Assembly: GCF_019455385.1 (NCBI RefSeq)
Contig: NZ_JACOFR010000011.1
Coordinates: forward strand, 166,411-230,410
Direction: 5' to 3'
From: Bradyrhizobium sp. BR 10289
GTDB lineage: Bacteria > Pseudomonadota > Alphaproteobacteria > Rhizobiales > Xanthobacteraceae
Length of the DNA: 64,000 bases
Shown: positions 46,510-54,993 of the stretch, one piece after another
How the letters are laid out: each line of letters begins with the position of its first letter
How positions within the stretch are numbered: position 1 is the first letter of the stretch
Program-made: the position numbers and the translations under genes
The notes under the pieces: model-generated
What the model was told of the DNA's origin: nothing
Database searches by the model: none
Seen by the model: only the letters and a program-made list of their open reading frames with translations

Positions 46510-47844
46510 ATGACCCAGCGTTTCGATGTGATCCTCAAAGGCGGCACCGTCGTCAACCAAGACGGCGAGGGTGTTCGCGATATCGGCATCGCCAACGGCC
46601 GGATTGCCGAGCTGGGTCCGTTGTCGCAAGCCTCCGCGGCTGAAGTGATCGACTGCAAGGGCCTGCACATTCTGCCCGGGGTGATGGACACGCAGGTGCA
46701 TTTCCGTGAGCCCGGGCTGGAGCAGAAGGAAGACCTCGAGACCGGCTCGCGCAGCGCCGTGATGGGCGGCGTCACCGCCGTGTTCGAGATGCCGAACACC
46801 TCGCCGCTCACGGTGACGGAAGCCACCTTCTCCGACAAGGTGAAGCGCGCGCATCACCGCATGCATTGCGATTTCGCCTTCTTCATCGGCGGCACCCGCG
46901 AGAACGTGCAGGACCTGCCGGTGCTGGAACGCGCGCCGGGTTGCGCGGGCGTGAAAGTGTTCATCGGCTCGTCCACCGGCGCGCTGCTGGTGGAGGACGA
47001 CGAGAGCCTGCGCCGCATCTTCCAGGTGATCCGCCGCCGCGCCGCCTTCCACGCCGAGGACGAGTACCGCCTCAACGAGCGCAAGCCGCTGCGCATCGAG
47101 GGCGACGCGCGCTCCCATCCGGTCTGGCGCGACGAGACCGCGGCGCTGATGGCGACGCAGCGTCTGGTCAAGCTCGCGCACGAGACCGGAAAACGCATCC
47201 ACGTGCTGCACATCTCGACCAAGGAAGAGATCGAGTTTTTGCGCGACCACAAGGACGTTGCTTCCTGCGAGGCGACACCGCATCATCTGACGCTGGTGGC
47301 GCCCGACTGCTACGAGCGGCTCGGCACGCTGGCGCAGATGAACCCGCCGGTGCGCGGCGCCGATCATCGCGCCGGCATCTGGCGCGGCATCGAGCAGGGC
47401 ATCGTCGACGTGCTCGGCTCCGATCACGCCCCCCATACGCTCGAAGAGAAGCAGAAGACCTATCCGGCCTCGCCCTCGGGCATGACTGGCGTGCAGACGC
47501 TGGTGCCGCTGATGCTCGATCACGTCAATGCGGGTCGGCTGACGCTGGCTCGTTTCGTCGATCTCACCAGCGCCGGTCCCGCGCGCCTCTACAACATGGC
47601 CTGCAAGGGCCGCATCGCCGCCGGCTACGATGCCGATTTTACCATCGTCGATCTCAAGCGCAGCGAGACCATCACCAACAAATGGGTGGCCTCCAAGGCC
47701 GGCTGGACGCCCTATGACGGCGTCCGCGTCACCGGCTGGCCCGTCGGCACCTTCATCCGCGGCCGCCGCGTGATGTGGCAGGGCGAGTTGGTGACGGCCT
47801 CGCAGGGCGAGCCAGTGCGGTTCCTGGAGACGCTGAAGCAGTAG
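46510..47844 (+). CDS. Dihydroorotase-like cyclic amidohydrolase
   Basis: The 444-residue protein fits class I dihydroorotases, which close carbamoyl-aspartate to dihydroorotate in pyrimidine synthesis. Metal-site motifs are: DTQVHFREPG (normally D-x-H-x-H), GVKVFIGSSTGALL (carbamylated Lys), AFHAEDE, VLHISTKEE and GSDHAPHT (catalytic Asp). The first His of the H-x-H pair is Gln here, so one metal ligand is changed. The rest of the site is intact. A true PyrC may lie elsewhere; this could be a hydantoinase-like relative. GAGAGAGG lies before the ATG. Confidence 0.85.
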   Translation: MTQRFDVILKGGTVVNQDGEGVRDIGIANGRIAELGPLSQASAAEVIDCKGLHILPGVMDTQVHFREPGLEQKEDLETGSRSAVMGGVTAVFEMPNTSPLTVTEATFSDKVKRAHHRMHCDFAFFIGGTRENVQDLPVLERAPGCAGVKVFIGSSTGALLVEDDESLRRIFQVIRRRAAFHAEDEYRLNERKPLRIEGDARSHPVWRDETAALMATQRLVKLAHETGKRIHVLHISTKEEIEFLRDHKDVASCEATPHHLTLVAPDCYERLGTLAQMNPPVRGADHRAGIWRGIEQGIVDVLGSDHAPHTLEEKQKTYPASPSGMTGVQTLVPLMLDHVNAGRLTLARFVDLTSAGPARLYNMACKGRIAAGYDADFTIVDLKRSETITNKWVASKAGWTPYDGVRVTGWPVGTFIRGRRVMWQGELVTASQGEPVRFLETLKQ

Positions 47845-47871
47845 GGGCGCGGTCTGCCGTCTCGCTCCGCT

Positions 47872-47974
47872 GTCATGCCCCGCGCAGGCGGAGCATCCAG
47901 TACTCCGCGGCGAGAGTTGGCTGATACAACTCCGGCCTCTGGATACTGGATTGCCCGCCTTCGCGGGCAATGAC
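47872..47974. repeat. Intergenic repeat, GTCATGCCCCGCG...CGGGCAATGAC type
   Basis: Begins GTCATGCCCCGCGCAGGCGG, ends CGCCTTCGCGGGCAATGAC. Inner ATCCAGTA and TACTGGAT also pair. It precedes the sulfurtransferase gene. Confidence 0.75.
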
Positions 47975-48013
47975 AGTGTGCCGTGAAGCGCCAGCTTAGA
48001 TTGGGAGAGTCCG

Positions 48014-48883
48014 ATGTCCCAGCCAACTGCCCTCATCACCACCGAGCAACTCGCCGCCATTCTGGGCGATCCCGACCTCCGCCTCTACGATTGCACGACC
48101 TACAACGAGCCGGTGCCGCCGGGGAGCGATGTGCCCTATCGCGCCGTCCCTGGCGACAAGACCTTCGCAGCCGGCCACATTCCCGGCGCCGATTTCCTCG
48201 ATCTGCAGGGCGAGTTCTCCGACGCTTCCGCGCAGCAATTCTTCATGATGCCCGCCGTCGCCCAGCTCGAAGCCGCGTTCGGCCGCCACGGCGCCGATGC
48301 ATCCAAGACCATCGTGCTCTACAGCATCGGCACCATGATGTGGTCGACGCGGTTCTGGTGGATGCTGCGCTCGCTGGGTGTCGATGCGCGCGTTCTCGAC
48401 GGCGGTCTCGACAAATGGAAGGAAGAGAGACGCCCGATCGAGACGGGCGCGCCGAAGAGCTATCCGGCCACGACCTTCAAGGCCTCACCGCGCGCGGGCT
48501 TGTTCGTCGACAAGACCATTGTGAAGGCGCGGATCGGCGATCCCTCGACCGTGATCGTCAACGCGCTGGGGCCACAATTTCATCAGGGTCTCGAGCCGAG
48601 CCGCTACGGCCGGCCCGGCCGCGTGCCCGGCAGCGTCAACGTTCCTGCGGCGACGCTCGCCAGGTCCGACAAGACGCTGACGAGCCTTGCGGATGCCGAA
48701 GCGAAATTCGCCGCCCAGGGCGTCACGCGCGACAAGACCGTGATCTGCTATTGCGGCGGCGGCATCTCCGCAACGATCGACCTGCTCATGCTGACGCAGC
48801 TCGGCTACGACAAGCTGACGCTGTACGACGCCTCGATGGGGGAGTGGGCGAGAGACCCGTCGCTGCCGATCGAAACGGATTAG
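48014..48883 (+). CDS. sseA: Rhodanese-type sulfurtransferase (thiosulfate/mercaptopyruvate)
   Basis: The 289-residue protein has two rhodanese domains. The first has LRLYDCTTY, HIPGADFLDL and TIVLYS; the second has GRPGRVPGSVNVPA and the active-site loop ICYCGGGISAT with the catalytic Cys. The loop is longer in Gly than the CG(S/T)GVTA of classical mercaptopyruvate enzymes, so the preferred sulfur donor is uncertain. GGGAGAG lies before the ATG. Confidence 0.85.
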   Translation: MSQPTALITTEQLAAILGDPDLRLYDCTTYNEPVPPGSDVPYRAVPGDKTFAAGHIPGADFLDLQGEFSDASAQQFFMMPAVAQLEAAFGRHGADASKTIVLYSIGTMMWSTRFWWMLRSLGVDARVLDGGLDKWKEERRPIETGAPKSYPATTFKASPRAGLFVDKTIVKARIGDPSTVIVNALGPQFHQGLEPSRYGRPGRVPGSVNVPAATLARSDKTLTSLADAEAKFAAQGVTRDKTVICYCGGGISATIDLLMLTQLGYDKLTLYDASMGEWARDPSLPIETD

Positions 48884-48895
48884 GCGTCGAAGCGT

Positions 48896-49162
48896 TTACT
48901 GCCGGCAGATGTCGACGGAGAATTCGCCGTTGCGGATGCGGCCCGGAAAACCCTCGACGAACTTCGCCACCGCGTCCTCGCCATAGGTGCCGACGAGCTC
49001 GGCAAAGGCCGCAAACAGGCTCGCCTGCGCCAGGCAGTCGCCGTCGACGCCGTCATGGCGCGCTTCGGCCCAGGCCTCGTTGAGATAGCTTAGTGCGGCC
49101 TGCTTCTGCTCGTGATCGGGCAGCGGCGCGCGGGCGGGGGCGTAGGAAATCGGCTGGCTCAT
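48896..49162 (-). CDS. Conserved small protein of unknown function
   Basis: The 88-residue soluble protein has a helical middle, LSYLNEAWAEARHDGVDGDC and SLFAAFAELVGTYGEDAVAK, and ends FSVDICRQ. There is no signal peptide or membrane segment. It is convergent with the sulfurtransferase gene, 12 bases apart. I do not recognise a family. Confidence 0.65.
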   Translation of the reverse strand: MSQPISYAPARAPLPDHEQKQAALSYLNEAWAEARHDGVDGDCLAQASLFAAFAELVGTYGEDAVAKFVEGFPGRIRNGEFSVDICRQ

Positions 49163-49313
49163 GAAACTCGATCAGGGCTGGGGCGCGATCCACGGCGATG
49201 CGCTGCAGATGAGGTGTAGCACGCGCGTTAACGACCGCTAGGCCACATCTTTAAGAACGGTTAACGGCTGTGAACAAAGACGATGACAGGGTTCCCGTCA
49301 CGCGTCCGCACCT

Positions 49314-49416
49314 GTCATTCCGGGGCGCGACGAAGTCGTGAGCCCGGAATCCATTGGGCCTCAGAGACGGTGGACCAATGGATTCCGGGCTCTCGCTTCG
49401 CGAGCCCCGGAATGAC
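49314..49416. repeat. Intergenic repeat, GTCATTCCGGGGCGCG type
   Basis: Starts GTCATTCCGGGGCGCG and ends CGAGCCCCGGAATGAC, with inner CCGGAATCCATTGG and CCAATGGATTCCGG arms: two nested inverted repeats of 13-16 bases. Confidence 0.85.
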
Positions 49417-49427
49417 GTGGAGAGAGC

Positions 49428-49805
49428 TCAGTTCGCGTAACGCGCCGTGAGATCCCGCGAGATCTTCGAGCCTTCCTCGATGTAGCGGCGGATCGCCACC
49501 GTCGCCGCCGGCGTGCAGCTCCGGTAGGTCTGCTGAAAGCCGTTATAGCCGCGGTTGAAGCCGGCGATCATGCGGGTGCGGCGCTCGCCGGAGGGGGTTT
49601 CGGCATCGATCAGCGCCTGCATCTCGCTGCGCCATTTGTTGCCCTCGTTGGAGCCGCAGATGCCGCGCAGATAGTGCAGGCCGCCGAGGATCTCCGCCAG
49701 CCGCTGCAAATCGCCGTCAAACGGCGCCGCCACGTCCTGGGCCCTCGCGGGCGTGGAAGCGCAGGCGAGAATGAGAGCAAAAATGGCCAGAAATCGCGTG
49801 GACAT
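49428..49805 (-). CDS. TIGR02301-type exported protein
   Basis: The 125-residue protein has a signal peptide (RFLAIFALILACASTPARA) and a mature domain with RLAEILGGLHYLRGICG, ERRTRMIAGFNRGYNGF and a later Cys in YRSCTPAA, so one disulfide is likely. The layout matches TIGR02301, a small alphaproteobacterial family of unknown role. Confidence 0.8.
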   Translation of the reverse strand: MSTRFLAIFALILACASTPARAQDVAAPFDGDLQRLAEILGGLHYLRGICGSNEGNKWRSEMQALIDAETPSGERRTRMIAGFNRGYNGFQQTYRSCTPAATVAIRRYIEEGSKISRDLTARYAN

Positions 49806-49852
49806 CGGCGGGGTGTATGCCCGCTCAGGACTAATGACGCAAGGCAGGATGG

Positions 49853-50287
49853 TCAGGGGCCGACCAGCCGGTGGGCCGACTGGATGATCTCCTCCAGCCC
49901 CCCGGTCAGCTTGAGGTCGCCGAGGTCCGCCAGGGCGTCCGGGGCGATCCAGCGGTAATCGTCGAGCTCGTCGTTCAGGGCCGGTTCCCGGGCCGCCCAG
50001 CGGGCGGCAAAGGACATGATCAGGTAATGGCCGGCGCCGGGGGCGGCCGGCAGCACCTCGCGCCAGCCGGCCAGGCCCACGATGTCGATCCCGAGCCCGG
50101 TCTCCTCGTCGACCTCGCGCTTGAGGGCCTGGTGCAGCGATTCGCCGAACTCGACCCGGCCGCCGGGCAGTGAATAGAAGCCTTTGGCAGGGGAGCGGGC
50201 GCGGCGGGTCAGCAGCACCTTGCCGTCGCGGAAAATCGCGGCACTGACCGCGATCTGGGGACGGGTGGGCTGGACGACGGACGCCAC
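49853..50287 (-). CDS. Nudix hydrolase
   Basis: The 144-residue protein has the Nudix box, GRVEFGESLHQALKREVDEE followed by TGL, matching GX5EX7REUXEEXGU. It probably cleaves a nucleoside diphosphate linked to another group, substrate unknown. The GTG at 50287 comes five bases after the stop of the upstream gene and gives VQPTRPQIAVSAAIF; a longer frame to 50335 would overlap that gene. The two are likely cotranscribed. Confidence 0.88.
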   Translation of the reverse strand: MASVVQPTRPQIAVSAAIFRDGKVLLTRRARSPAKGFYSLPGGRVEFGESLHQALKREVDEETGLGIDIVGLAGWREVLPAAPGAGHYLIMSFAARWAAREPALNDELDDYRWIAPDALADLGDLKLTGGLEEIIQSAHRLVGP

Positions 50288-50291
50288 GGCG

Positions 50292-50792
50292 TCAATTCGC
50301 CATGATGGTGTCGACGTCGGCTTCCGCACCGCCATTGATGATGCCGCCGCAGGCTGCGATCAGCGGCTTGACCCAGGCCGTGGCCTGCTCGGCCAGCCGA
50401 ACGCGGGTGGTGTCCTTCTCGACCTCCCGCATGGCCGAGCCGACGGCGGTCAGGATCGAGGTCATGGTGTCGGTGATGTGGTCGAACTGGGCGCGTACGG
50501 TCGGATCGGCCTTTTCATAGGCCTCGATGGCGAGATCGCGTGCCTTGAAATTGGACGCCGTAAAATGCTCGGCATAGGACAGCGGCGACCAGGTCAGAAA
50601 GTCTTCCGCGCATTCAGGCATGTCGGGCACCATTTCCAGCAGCATCACGGCTTCATTGAAATGGTTGAGATAGTCGGTGGCAAGCCCGGTCCGCGGGTTG
50701 ATATTGGCCACGCGCAGCCGTTCCGCCCAGGCCGCAGCCTCGGGGCCCGTCTGTACATGCGCCCGCGCGGGTTGGGAGGCCATTGAGCTCAT
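50292..50792 (-). CDS. Conserved protein of unknown function
   Basis: The 166-residue soluble, helical protein has ATDYLNHFNEAVMLLEMVPD, WSPLSYAEHFTASNFKARDL and a Gly/Ala-rich end. Nothing in it points to an enzyme class. It ends five bases before the Nudix start and diverges from the YedK-type gene (63 bases between starts). Confidence 0.7.
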   Translation of the reverse strand: MSSMASQPARAHVQTGPEAAAWAERLRVANINPRTGLATDYLNHFNEAVMLLEMVPDMPECAEDFLTWSPLSYAEHFTASNFKARDLAIEAYEKADPTVRAQFDHITDTMTSILTAVGSAMREVEKDTTRVRLAEQATAWVKPLIAACGGIINGGAEADVDTIMAN

Positions 50793-50855
50793 CTGCCGCA
50801 GTGTTAGCGTTTGGGGTTAAAAGGACCTGAACGGACCCTATATTGTCGCCCAAGC

Positions 50856-51620
50856 ATGTGTGGACGCTTCGTCATAACGTCAGCCCCCGAGGCTTTACGG
50901 CAACTGTTCGGCTATATCGAGCAGCCGAATTTCCCGCCACGGTACAATGTCGCCCCGACGCAACCGATTCCGGTCGTACTGGTCGAGAACGGCGCGCGCC
51001 ATTTCCGCCTGATGCGCTGGGGCCTGTTGCCGAGCTGGGTGAAGGATCCCCGCGGATTTACAATCCTGATCAACGCCCGCTCGGAGACGGTGCTGGAGAA
51101 GCCCGCGTTCAAGAAGGCGATCCGGCGGCGGCGCGGCCTGATCCCGGCCGACGGCTATTACGAATGGAAGTCGGAGGGCGGCCGCAAGCAGCCGTTCTTC
51201 ATCCACCGCGCCGACGGCGGGCCGCTCGGGTTTGGCGCGGTGTTCGAGACCTGGGTCGGGCCGAACGGCGAGGAGCTCGACACGGTCGCGATCGTCACGG
51301 CGGCTGCGGGCGAGGACCTCGCGAGCTTGCATGACCGCGTGCCGGTCACGATCAGCCCGCGCGATTTCGAGCGATGGCTCGATATCAGGGGCGATGAGGT
51401 CGATGCGATCCTGCCGCTGATGACGGCGCCGCGCCCCGGCGAATTCGTCTGGCACCCGGTCTCCACCCGCGTCAATCGGGTGGCCAATGATGACGATCAG
51501 CTCGTGCTGCCGATCAGCGCGGAACAGATGGGAGCGGAAGCCGAGGCCGCAAAGCCCAAGAAGGCGGTGCGGAAGGTTGCGGCTGCGTCATCAGATGACG
51601 GGCAGGGGTCGTTGTTCTAG
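50856..51620 (+). CDS. SOS-response-associated peptidase (YedK/HMCES)
   Basis: This protein shields abasic sites in single-stranded DNA by forming a covalent link through Cys2. The 254-residue protein starts MCGRFVITS, giving the catalytic Cys2 after Met removal, and has YNVAPTQPIPVV, MRWGLLPSWV, INARSETV, ADGYYEWK and the LHDRVPVTI block with the active-site His. The ATG at 50856 was chosen over upstream codons since Cys must be residue 2. Confidence 0.94.
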   Translation: MCGRFVITSAPEALRQLFGYIEQPNFPPRYNVAPTQPIPVVLVENGARHFRLMRWGLLPSWVKDPRGFTILINARSETVLEKPAFKKAIRRRRGLIPADGYYEWKSEGGRKQPFFIHRADGGPLGFGAVFETWVGPNGEELDTVAIVTAAAGEDLASLHDRVPVTISPRDFERWLDIRGDEVDAILPLMTAPRPGEFVWHPVSTRVNRVANDDDQLVLPISAEQMGAEAEAAKPKKAVRKVAAASSDDGQGSLF

Positions 51621-51629
51621 CGTGGTGCC

Positions 51630-51716
51630 GTAGGGTGGGCAAAGCGAAGCGTGCCCACGATTGTGCGCGAAGGCTACAGGTGTGGGCACGGCGCGTTGCG
51701 CCTTTGCCCACCCTAC
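51630..51716. repeat. Intergenic palindromic repeat, GTAGGGTGGGCAAAG family (copy 3 of 3)
   Basis: GTAGGGTGGGCAAAGCG at the left and CCTTTGCCCACCCTAC at the right form a perfect outer stem of 14 or more bases. It lies between convergent genes and could terminate both. Confidence 0.85.
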
Positions 51717-51727
51717 GGCAACGGAGT

Positions 51728-52921
51728 TTAAACGATCTCCTTTGCCCTTAACTCAGCGATCTCCGCCGCGTCGAACCCCAGCTCGCCCAGCACCGCATCC
51801 GTATCTGCGCCGAGCTCCGGCGCCATCCGGTCGAGCTTGCCGCCGCCATGGGCGAGCTTGAAGCCGCTGCCGGCAAAGCGCAGGCGGCCGTATTTCGTGT
51901 CCAGCTCCTGGATCGCGCCGCGGGCCTTGATCTGGGGATGATCGATGACCTCCTCGACCTTCCAGATGCTGGCGCAGGGCGCGCCGGCATCTTCCAGAAC
52001 CGTCTCCCATTCGCGCGCCGGCCGTTTCGCGAGTGCCTCCTCGATGATGGCGCGCAGCGCGGGCTCGTTCTCGTTGCGGGCAAACCAGTCGGCGAAGCGC
52101 GGGTCGCTCAGCGTGTCCTCGCGGCCGAGCGCCGACATCAGCGCGCGATATTGCTTCTCGTTGTTGACGGCGAGCAGGATGTGGCCGTCGCCGCATTTGA
52201 ACAAATTCGCCGTGGTCCTGCGGCTTACCGCCTGGTTGCCCGACAGCTGCTGGCGATGGCCGGCGACCGACCAATCCGCGATCTGCCCCGAGAGAAACGC
52301 CATCGTCGCCTCCAGCATGGAGACGTCGACGAGCTGTCCCTTGCCGGTGCGGTCGCGCTGGTAGAGCGCGCTCGACACGCCGAACGCGGCCGTGGCGCCC
52401 GAAAGCACGTCGCACACCGCAAAGCCCGCGCGGGTGGGCCCCGTCTCGGGATGGCCGGTGATCGCCATGATGCCTGACAGCGCCTGCATCTTGCCGTCAT
52501 AGCCGGGCCGCAGGCGGTCCGGGCCGGTCTGGCCGAAGCCCGACACCGCGCAATAGATCAGCTTTGGATTGATCGCGGAGAGGGCTTCATAGCCGATACC
52601 GAGCTTGTCCATCACGCCCGGGCGAAAATTCTCCATGACGACGTCGACGGTCGCGGCGAGCTTCTTCACGATCGCGATGGCGTCGGGCTTTTGCAGATCG
52701 AGCGTCAGGCTGCGCTTGTTGCCGTTGATGGCCTGGAACGCCGGTGCGAGGCCGCGTTCGGCCCATTCGCGCGACAGCGGCGTGCGGCGCATGTCCTCGC
52801 CCTCGCGCCGCTCGACCTTGATGACGTCGGCGCCCAGCAGCGCGAGCTGATAGCTGGCGTAGGGACCGGCCAGCACTTGCGTGAAATCCAGGATCTTCAC
52901 GCCCTCGAATGGTCGCGTCAC
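51728..52921 (-). CDS. CaiB/BaiF-type CoA-transferase (family III)
   Basis: The 397-residue protein should move CoA between carboxylic acids. Family blocks are KILDFTQVLAGPYASYQLAL, LGADVIKVERREGED, NGNKRSLTLDLQKPDA, VVMENFRPGVMDKLGIGY and PKLIYCAVSGFGQTGP; the expected catalytic Asp is in the conserved region around residue 168. The substrate is unknown. It is the last gene in a leftward run and lies 33 bases after the GrdB-like gene. Confidence 0.92.
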   Translation of the reverse strand: MTRPFEGVKILDFTQVLAGPYASYQLALLGADVIKVERREGEDMRRTPLSREWAERGLAPAFQAINGNKRSLTLDLQKPDAIAIVKKLAATVDVVMENFRPGVMDKLGIGYEALSAINPKLIYCAVSGFGQTGPDRLRPGYDGKMQALSGIMAITGHPETGPTRAGFAVCDVLSGATAAFGVSSALYQRDRTGKGQLVDVSMLEATMAFLSGQIADWSVAGHRQQLSGNQAVSRRTTANLFKCGDGHILLAVNNEKQYRALMSALGREDTLSDPRFADWFARNENEPALRAIIEEALAKRPAREWETVLEDAGAPCASIWKVEEVIDHPQIKARGAIQELDTKYGRLRFAGSGFKLAHGGGKLDRMAPELGADTDAVLGELGFDAAEIAELRAKEIV

Positions 52922-52954
52922 GTCTCACTCCCTTGTTGTTGTTATCGGAGGACG

Positions 52955-53884
52955 TCAGGCAGCGCGGTTGCCGCGCGCGATCTCCTTCTGCTTGTCGAAT
53001 TCGGCGCGGCGGCGCGCCAGCTCTTCCGGCGACAGCTGCGCGACATTGTTGTAGTCGAGCTTCCAGGACGCATCCGCGCTCCAGCGCAGCGGCGACTGCA
53101 TCGTGGTCTGCGGGCCGCTCGCGGTCTCCAGCACGCGAAGCGCGAGCTCCAGCGTCTGCGCCTGCGAGGCCGTGTCATGCGGCTTGCCGGCGGAATTGCC
53201 GAGCGGGAAGTCCGAGAACAGGAAACGCGGCACGGCGGCGTGCTCGATGATGTCCTTGGCGCAGCCCATGATTACGGTCGGGATGCCGTTGGCCTCGAGA
53301 TGCCGCGCCACGAGCGCGGTGGTCTGGTGGCAGACCGGGCAGTTCGGCACCAGCACCGCGACGTCGACCTTGTCGGCAACGCAGCGTGCTAAAATCTCCG
53401 GCGCGTCGGTGTCGAGCGTGACGCGATGGCTGCGATTCGTCGGCGCGCCGAAGAAGCGCGGGGCGACTTCGCCGATGCGCCCCGCTGTCGAAGCCTTCAG
53501 CAGCTGCGGCAGCGGAAACCAGGTGCCGCTGTCGGTGGCGCTGGTGTGTTTGCGGTCATAGCCGATATGCGAGATGCGCAAATCGTGCTGCTTCGACGTG
53601 TCGCCGTCATAGACCTGGTAAAACTTCGCGCTGCCGTTATATGCCGCGCCCGGCCCCTGGTCGCCCTTGGTGGGGTCGTATTGCGCAGCGGTGGTGATGA
53701 TGGTGACGCGCGACTGCGCCAGCGGCTTCTTCAGCGGCTGAAACGGCGCCTCGGTGTAATGCGCCCAGCGATACGCAGTCGTGTAGCCGATCGCCGCGTA
53801 ATAATCGCGCGTGCGCTGCATATAGGGAACGGGGGAATCATAGTCGGGCGCAAAGCCGAAATCGTCGTCGCGCGGAGCGGACAT
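52955..53884 (-). CDS. Glycine/sarcosine/betaine reductase B-like protein, Cys form
   Basis: The 309-residue protein resembles GrdB-type reductase subunits. The expected redox centre is in LVPNCPVCHQTTALVARHL, a C-P-x-C pair where true reductases carry selenocysteine nearby; here all codons are ordinary Cys and no selenocysteine signal was seen. Other blocks are RISHIGYDRKH and RFLFSDFPLGNSAGKPHD. Its reaction in an aerobic bacterium is unknown. Order and spacing place it directly upstream of the CoA-transferase. Confidence 0.65.
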   Translation of the reverse strand: MSAPRDDDFGFAPDYDSPVPYMQRTRDYYAAIGYTTAYRWAHYTEAPFQPLKKPLAQSRVTIITTAAQYDPTKGDQGPGAAYNGSAKFYQVYDGDTSKQHDLRISHIGYDRKHTSATDSGTWFPLPQLLKASTAGRIGEVAPRFFGAPTNRSHRVTLDTDAPEILARCVADKVDVAVLVPNCPVCHQTTALVARHLEANGIPTVIMGCAKDIIEHAAVPRFLFSDFPLGNSAGKPHDTASQAQTLELALRVLETASGPQTTMQSPLRWSADASWKLDYNNVAQLSPEELARRRAEFDKQKEIARGNRAA

Positions 53885-53958
53885 GGGCGCGTCTCCTAGG
53901 TTCTTGTAGACGACAGACTAAAGATAGTTGCGGCCTTGCTCAACGGGGAGGTCGGCAC

Positions 53959-54540
53959 TTATCTGAAAATATGCAGCGCTGCGTATTGCAGCAGCATGAT
54001 CGCCTTGCCATCGATGATGCGGCCGTCGGCGATCATTGCGAGCGCCTCGTCGATGGAAAGCTCCATCACCTCGATCTCCTCGCCCTCGTGCGCGAGGCCG
54101 CCGCCGTCGCTGACCCGCATCGAAGGCTCGTACTCGGCGACGAAGAAATGCAGTTTTTCCGTCACCGAGCCGGGGCTCATGAAGGCCTCGAACACTTTTT
54201 CGACGTGGTGCAGGCGATAGCCGGTTTCTTCCTCGGCCTCGGCGCGGATGCGCAGCTCGGGCTCGGCGTTGTCAAGCACACCGGCGGCCGCTTCGATCAG
54301 GAGATCGTCATAGCCGCGGATGAACGCCGGCAGGCGAAACTGCTTCACCAGGATCACGCTGCGCTGCGCACGATTGTACGGCAGGATGGCGGCGGCATTG
54401 TCACGCTCATAAGTCTCGCGGTGCTGCGTCTGCCACTCGCCATTGGCGCGGCGGTATTCGAACGTCGTGTTCTTCAGCGTGGTCCAGCCGTCCGAGAGCA
54501 CGCGGACGTCCTTGATGCGGACGCGGTCGGAAATGGTCAT
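53959..54540 (-). CDS. Nudix hydrolase, NudK/ADP-ribose pyrophosphatase type
   Basis: The 193-residue protein has a Nudix box, AAAGVLDNAEPELRIRAEAE followed by EETGY, and the family features TFEYRRANGEWQTQHRETYE and VKQFRLPAFIRG at the N-terminus, which is the GDP-mannose/ADP-ribose pyrophosphatase type. It begins nine bases after the GNAT gene. Confidence 0.88.
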   Translation of the reverse strand: MTISDRVRIKDVRVLSDGWTTLKNTTFEYRRANGEWQTQHRETYERDNAAAILPYNRAQRSVILVKQFRLPAFIRGYDDLLIEAAAGVLDNAEPELRIRAEAEEETGYRLHHVEKVFEAFMSPGSVTEKLHFFVAEYEPSMRVSDGGGLAHEGEEIEVMELSIDEALAMIADGRIIDGKAIMLLQYAALHIFR

Positions 54541-54549
54541 GGCTGGATC

Positions 54550-54993
54550 TCAATTGCTTGGCGTCGTATCGCGGCCGTCGAGCCATTTCTGGAACATCAC
54601 CGACGTCGATTCCTCGAAGCCGAGCGACTGATAGAACGCATTCGCCTTGGCGTTCTCGCGGCGGACCAGCAGCTGCAGCTTGGCGATGCCGGCCCTGCGC
54701 AGCCAGTCTTCAGCCGCCGCCATGATGACGCGGCCATAGCCGCGCTTCTGGCAATCCGGATCGACCGCGACGTAATAGACCCAGCCGCGATGGCCGTCAT
54801 GGCCGACCATCACGGTCGCGACGATCGCGCCATTGTCGCGGCCGATCAGCACGGTGGAATTGTCGCGCCGCCGCGCCAGCGCGATGTCGGCATGGGGATC
54901 GTTCCATGGCCGCGTCAGGCCGCAGCGCTGCCACAGCGCGACCACCGGCTCCACATCGGCATCCCCGATCGCCTCGATTGCAAGTACGCTCAC
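54550..54993 (-). CDS. GNAT N-acetyltransferase (YpeA-like)
   Basis: The 147-residue protein has the acetyl-CoA loop VDPDCQKRGYGRVIMAAAED and the C-terminal NAKANAFYQSLGF typical of GNAT enzymes; VALWQRCGLTRPWNDP at the N-terminus matches the YpeA subgroup. The start overlaps the stop of the FAD oxidase gene by four bases. Confidence 0.9.
   Translation of the reverse strand: MSVLAIEAIGDADVEPVVALWQRCGLTRPWNDPHADIALARRRDNSTVLIGRDNGAIVATVMVGHDGHRGWVYYVAVDPDCQKRGYGRVIMAAAEDWLRRAGIAKLQLLVRRENAKANAFYQSLGFEESTSVMFQKWLDGRDTTPSN

Noticed and set aside
45895..48060. 721-residue minus-strand frame across the dihydroorotase-like gene
   Set aside because: Shadow frame; it crosses two real genes and a repeat.
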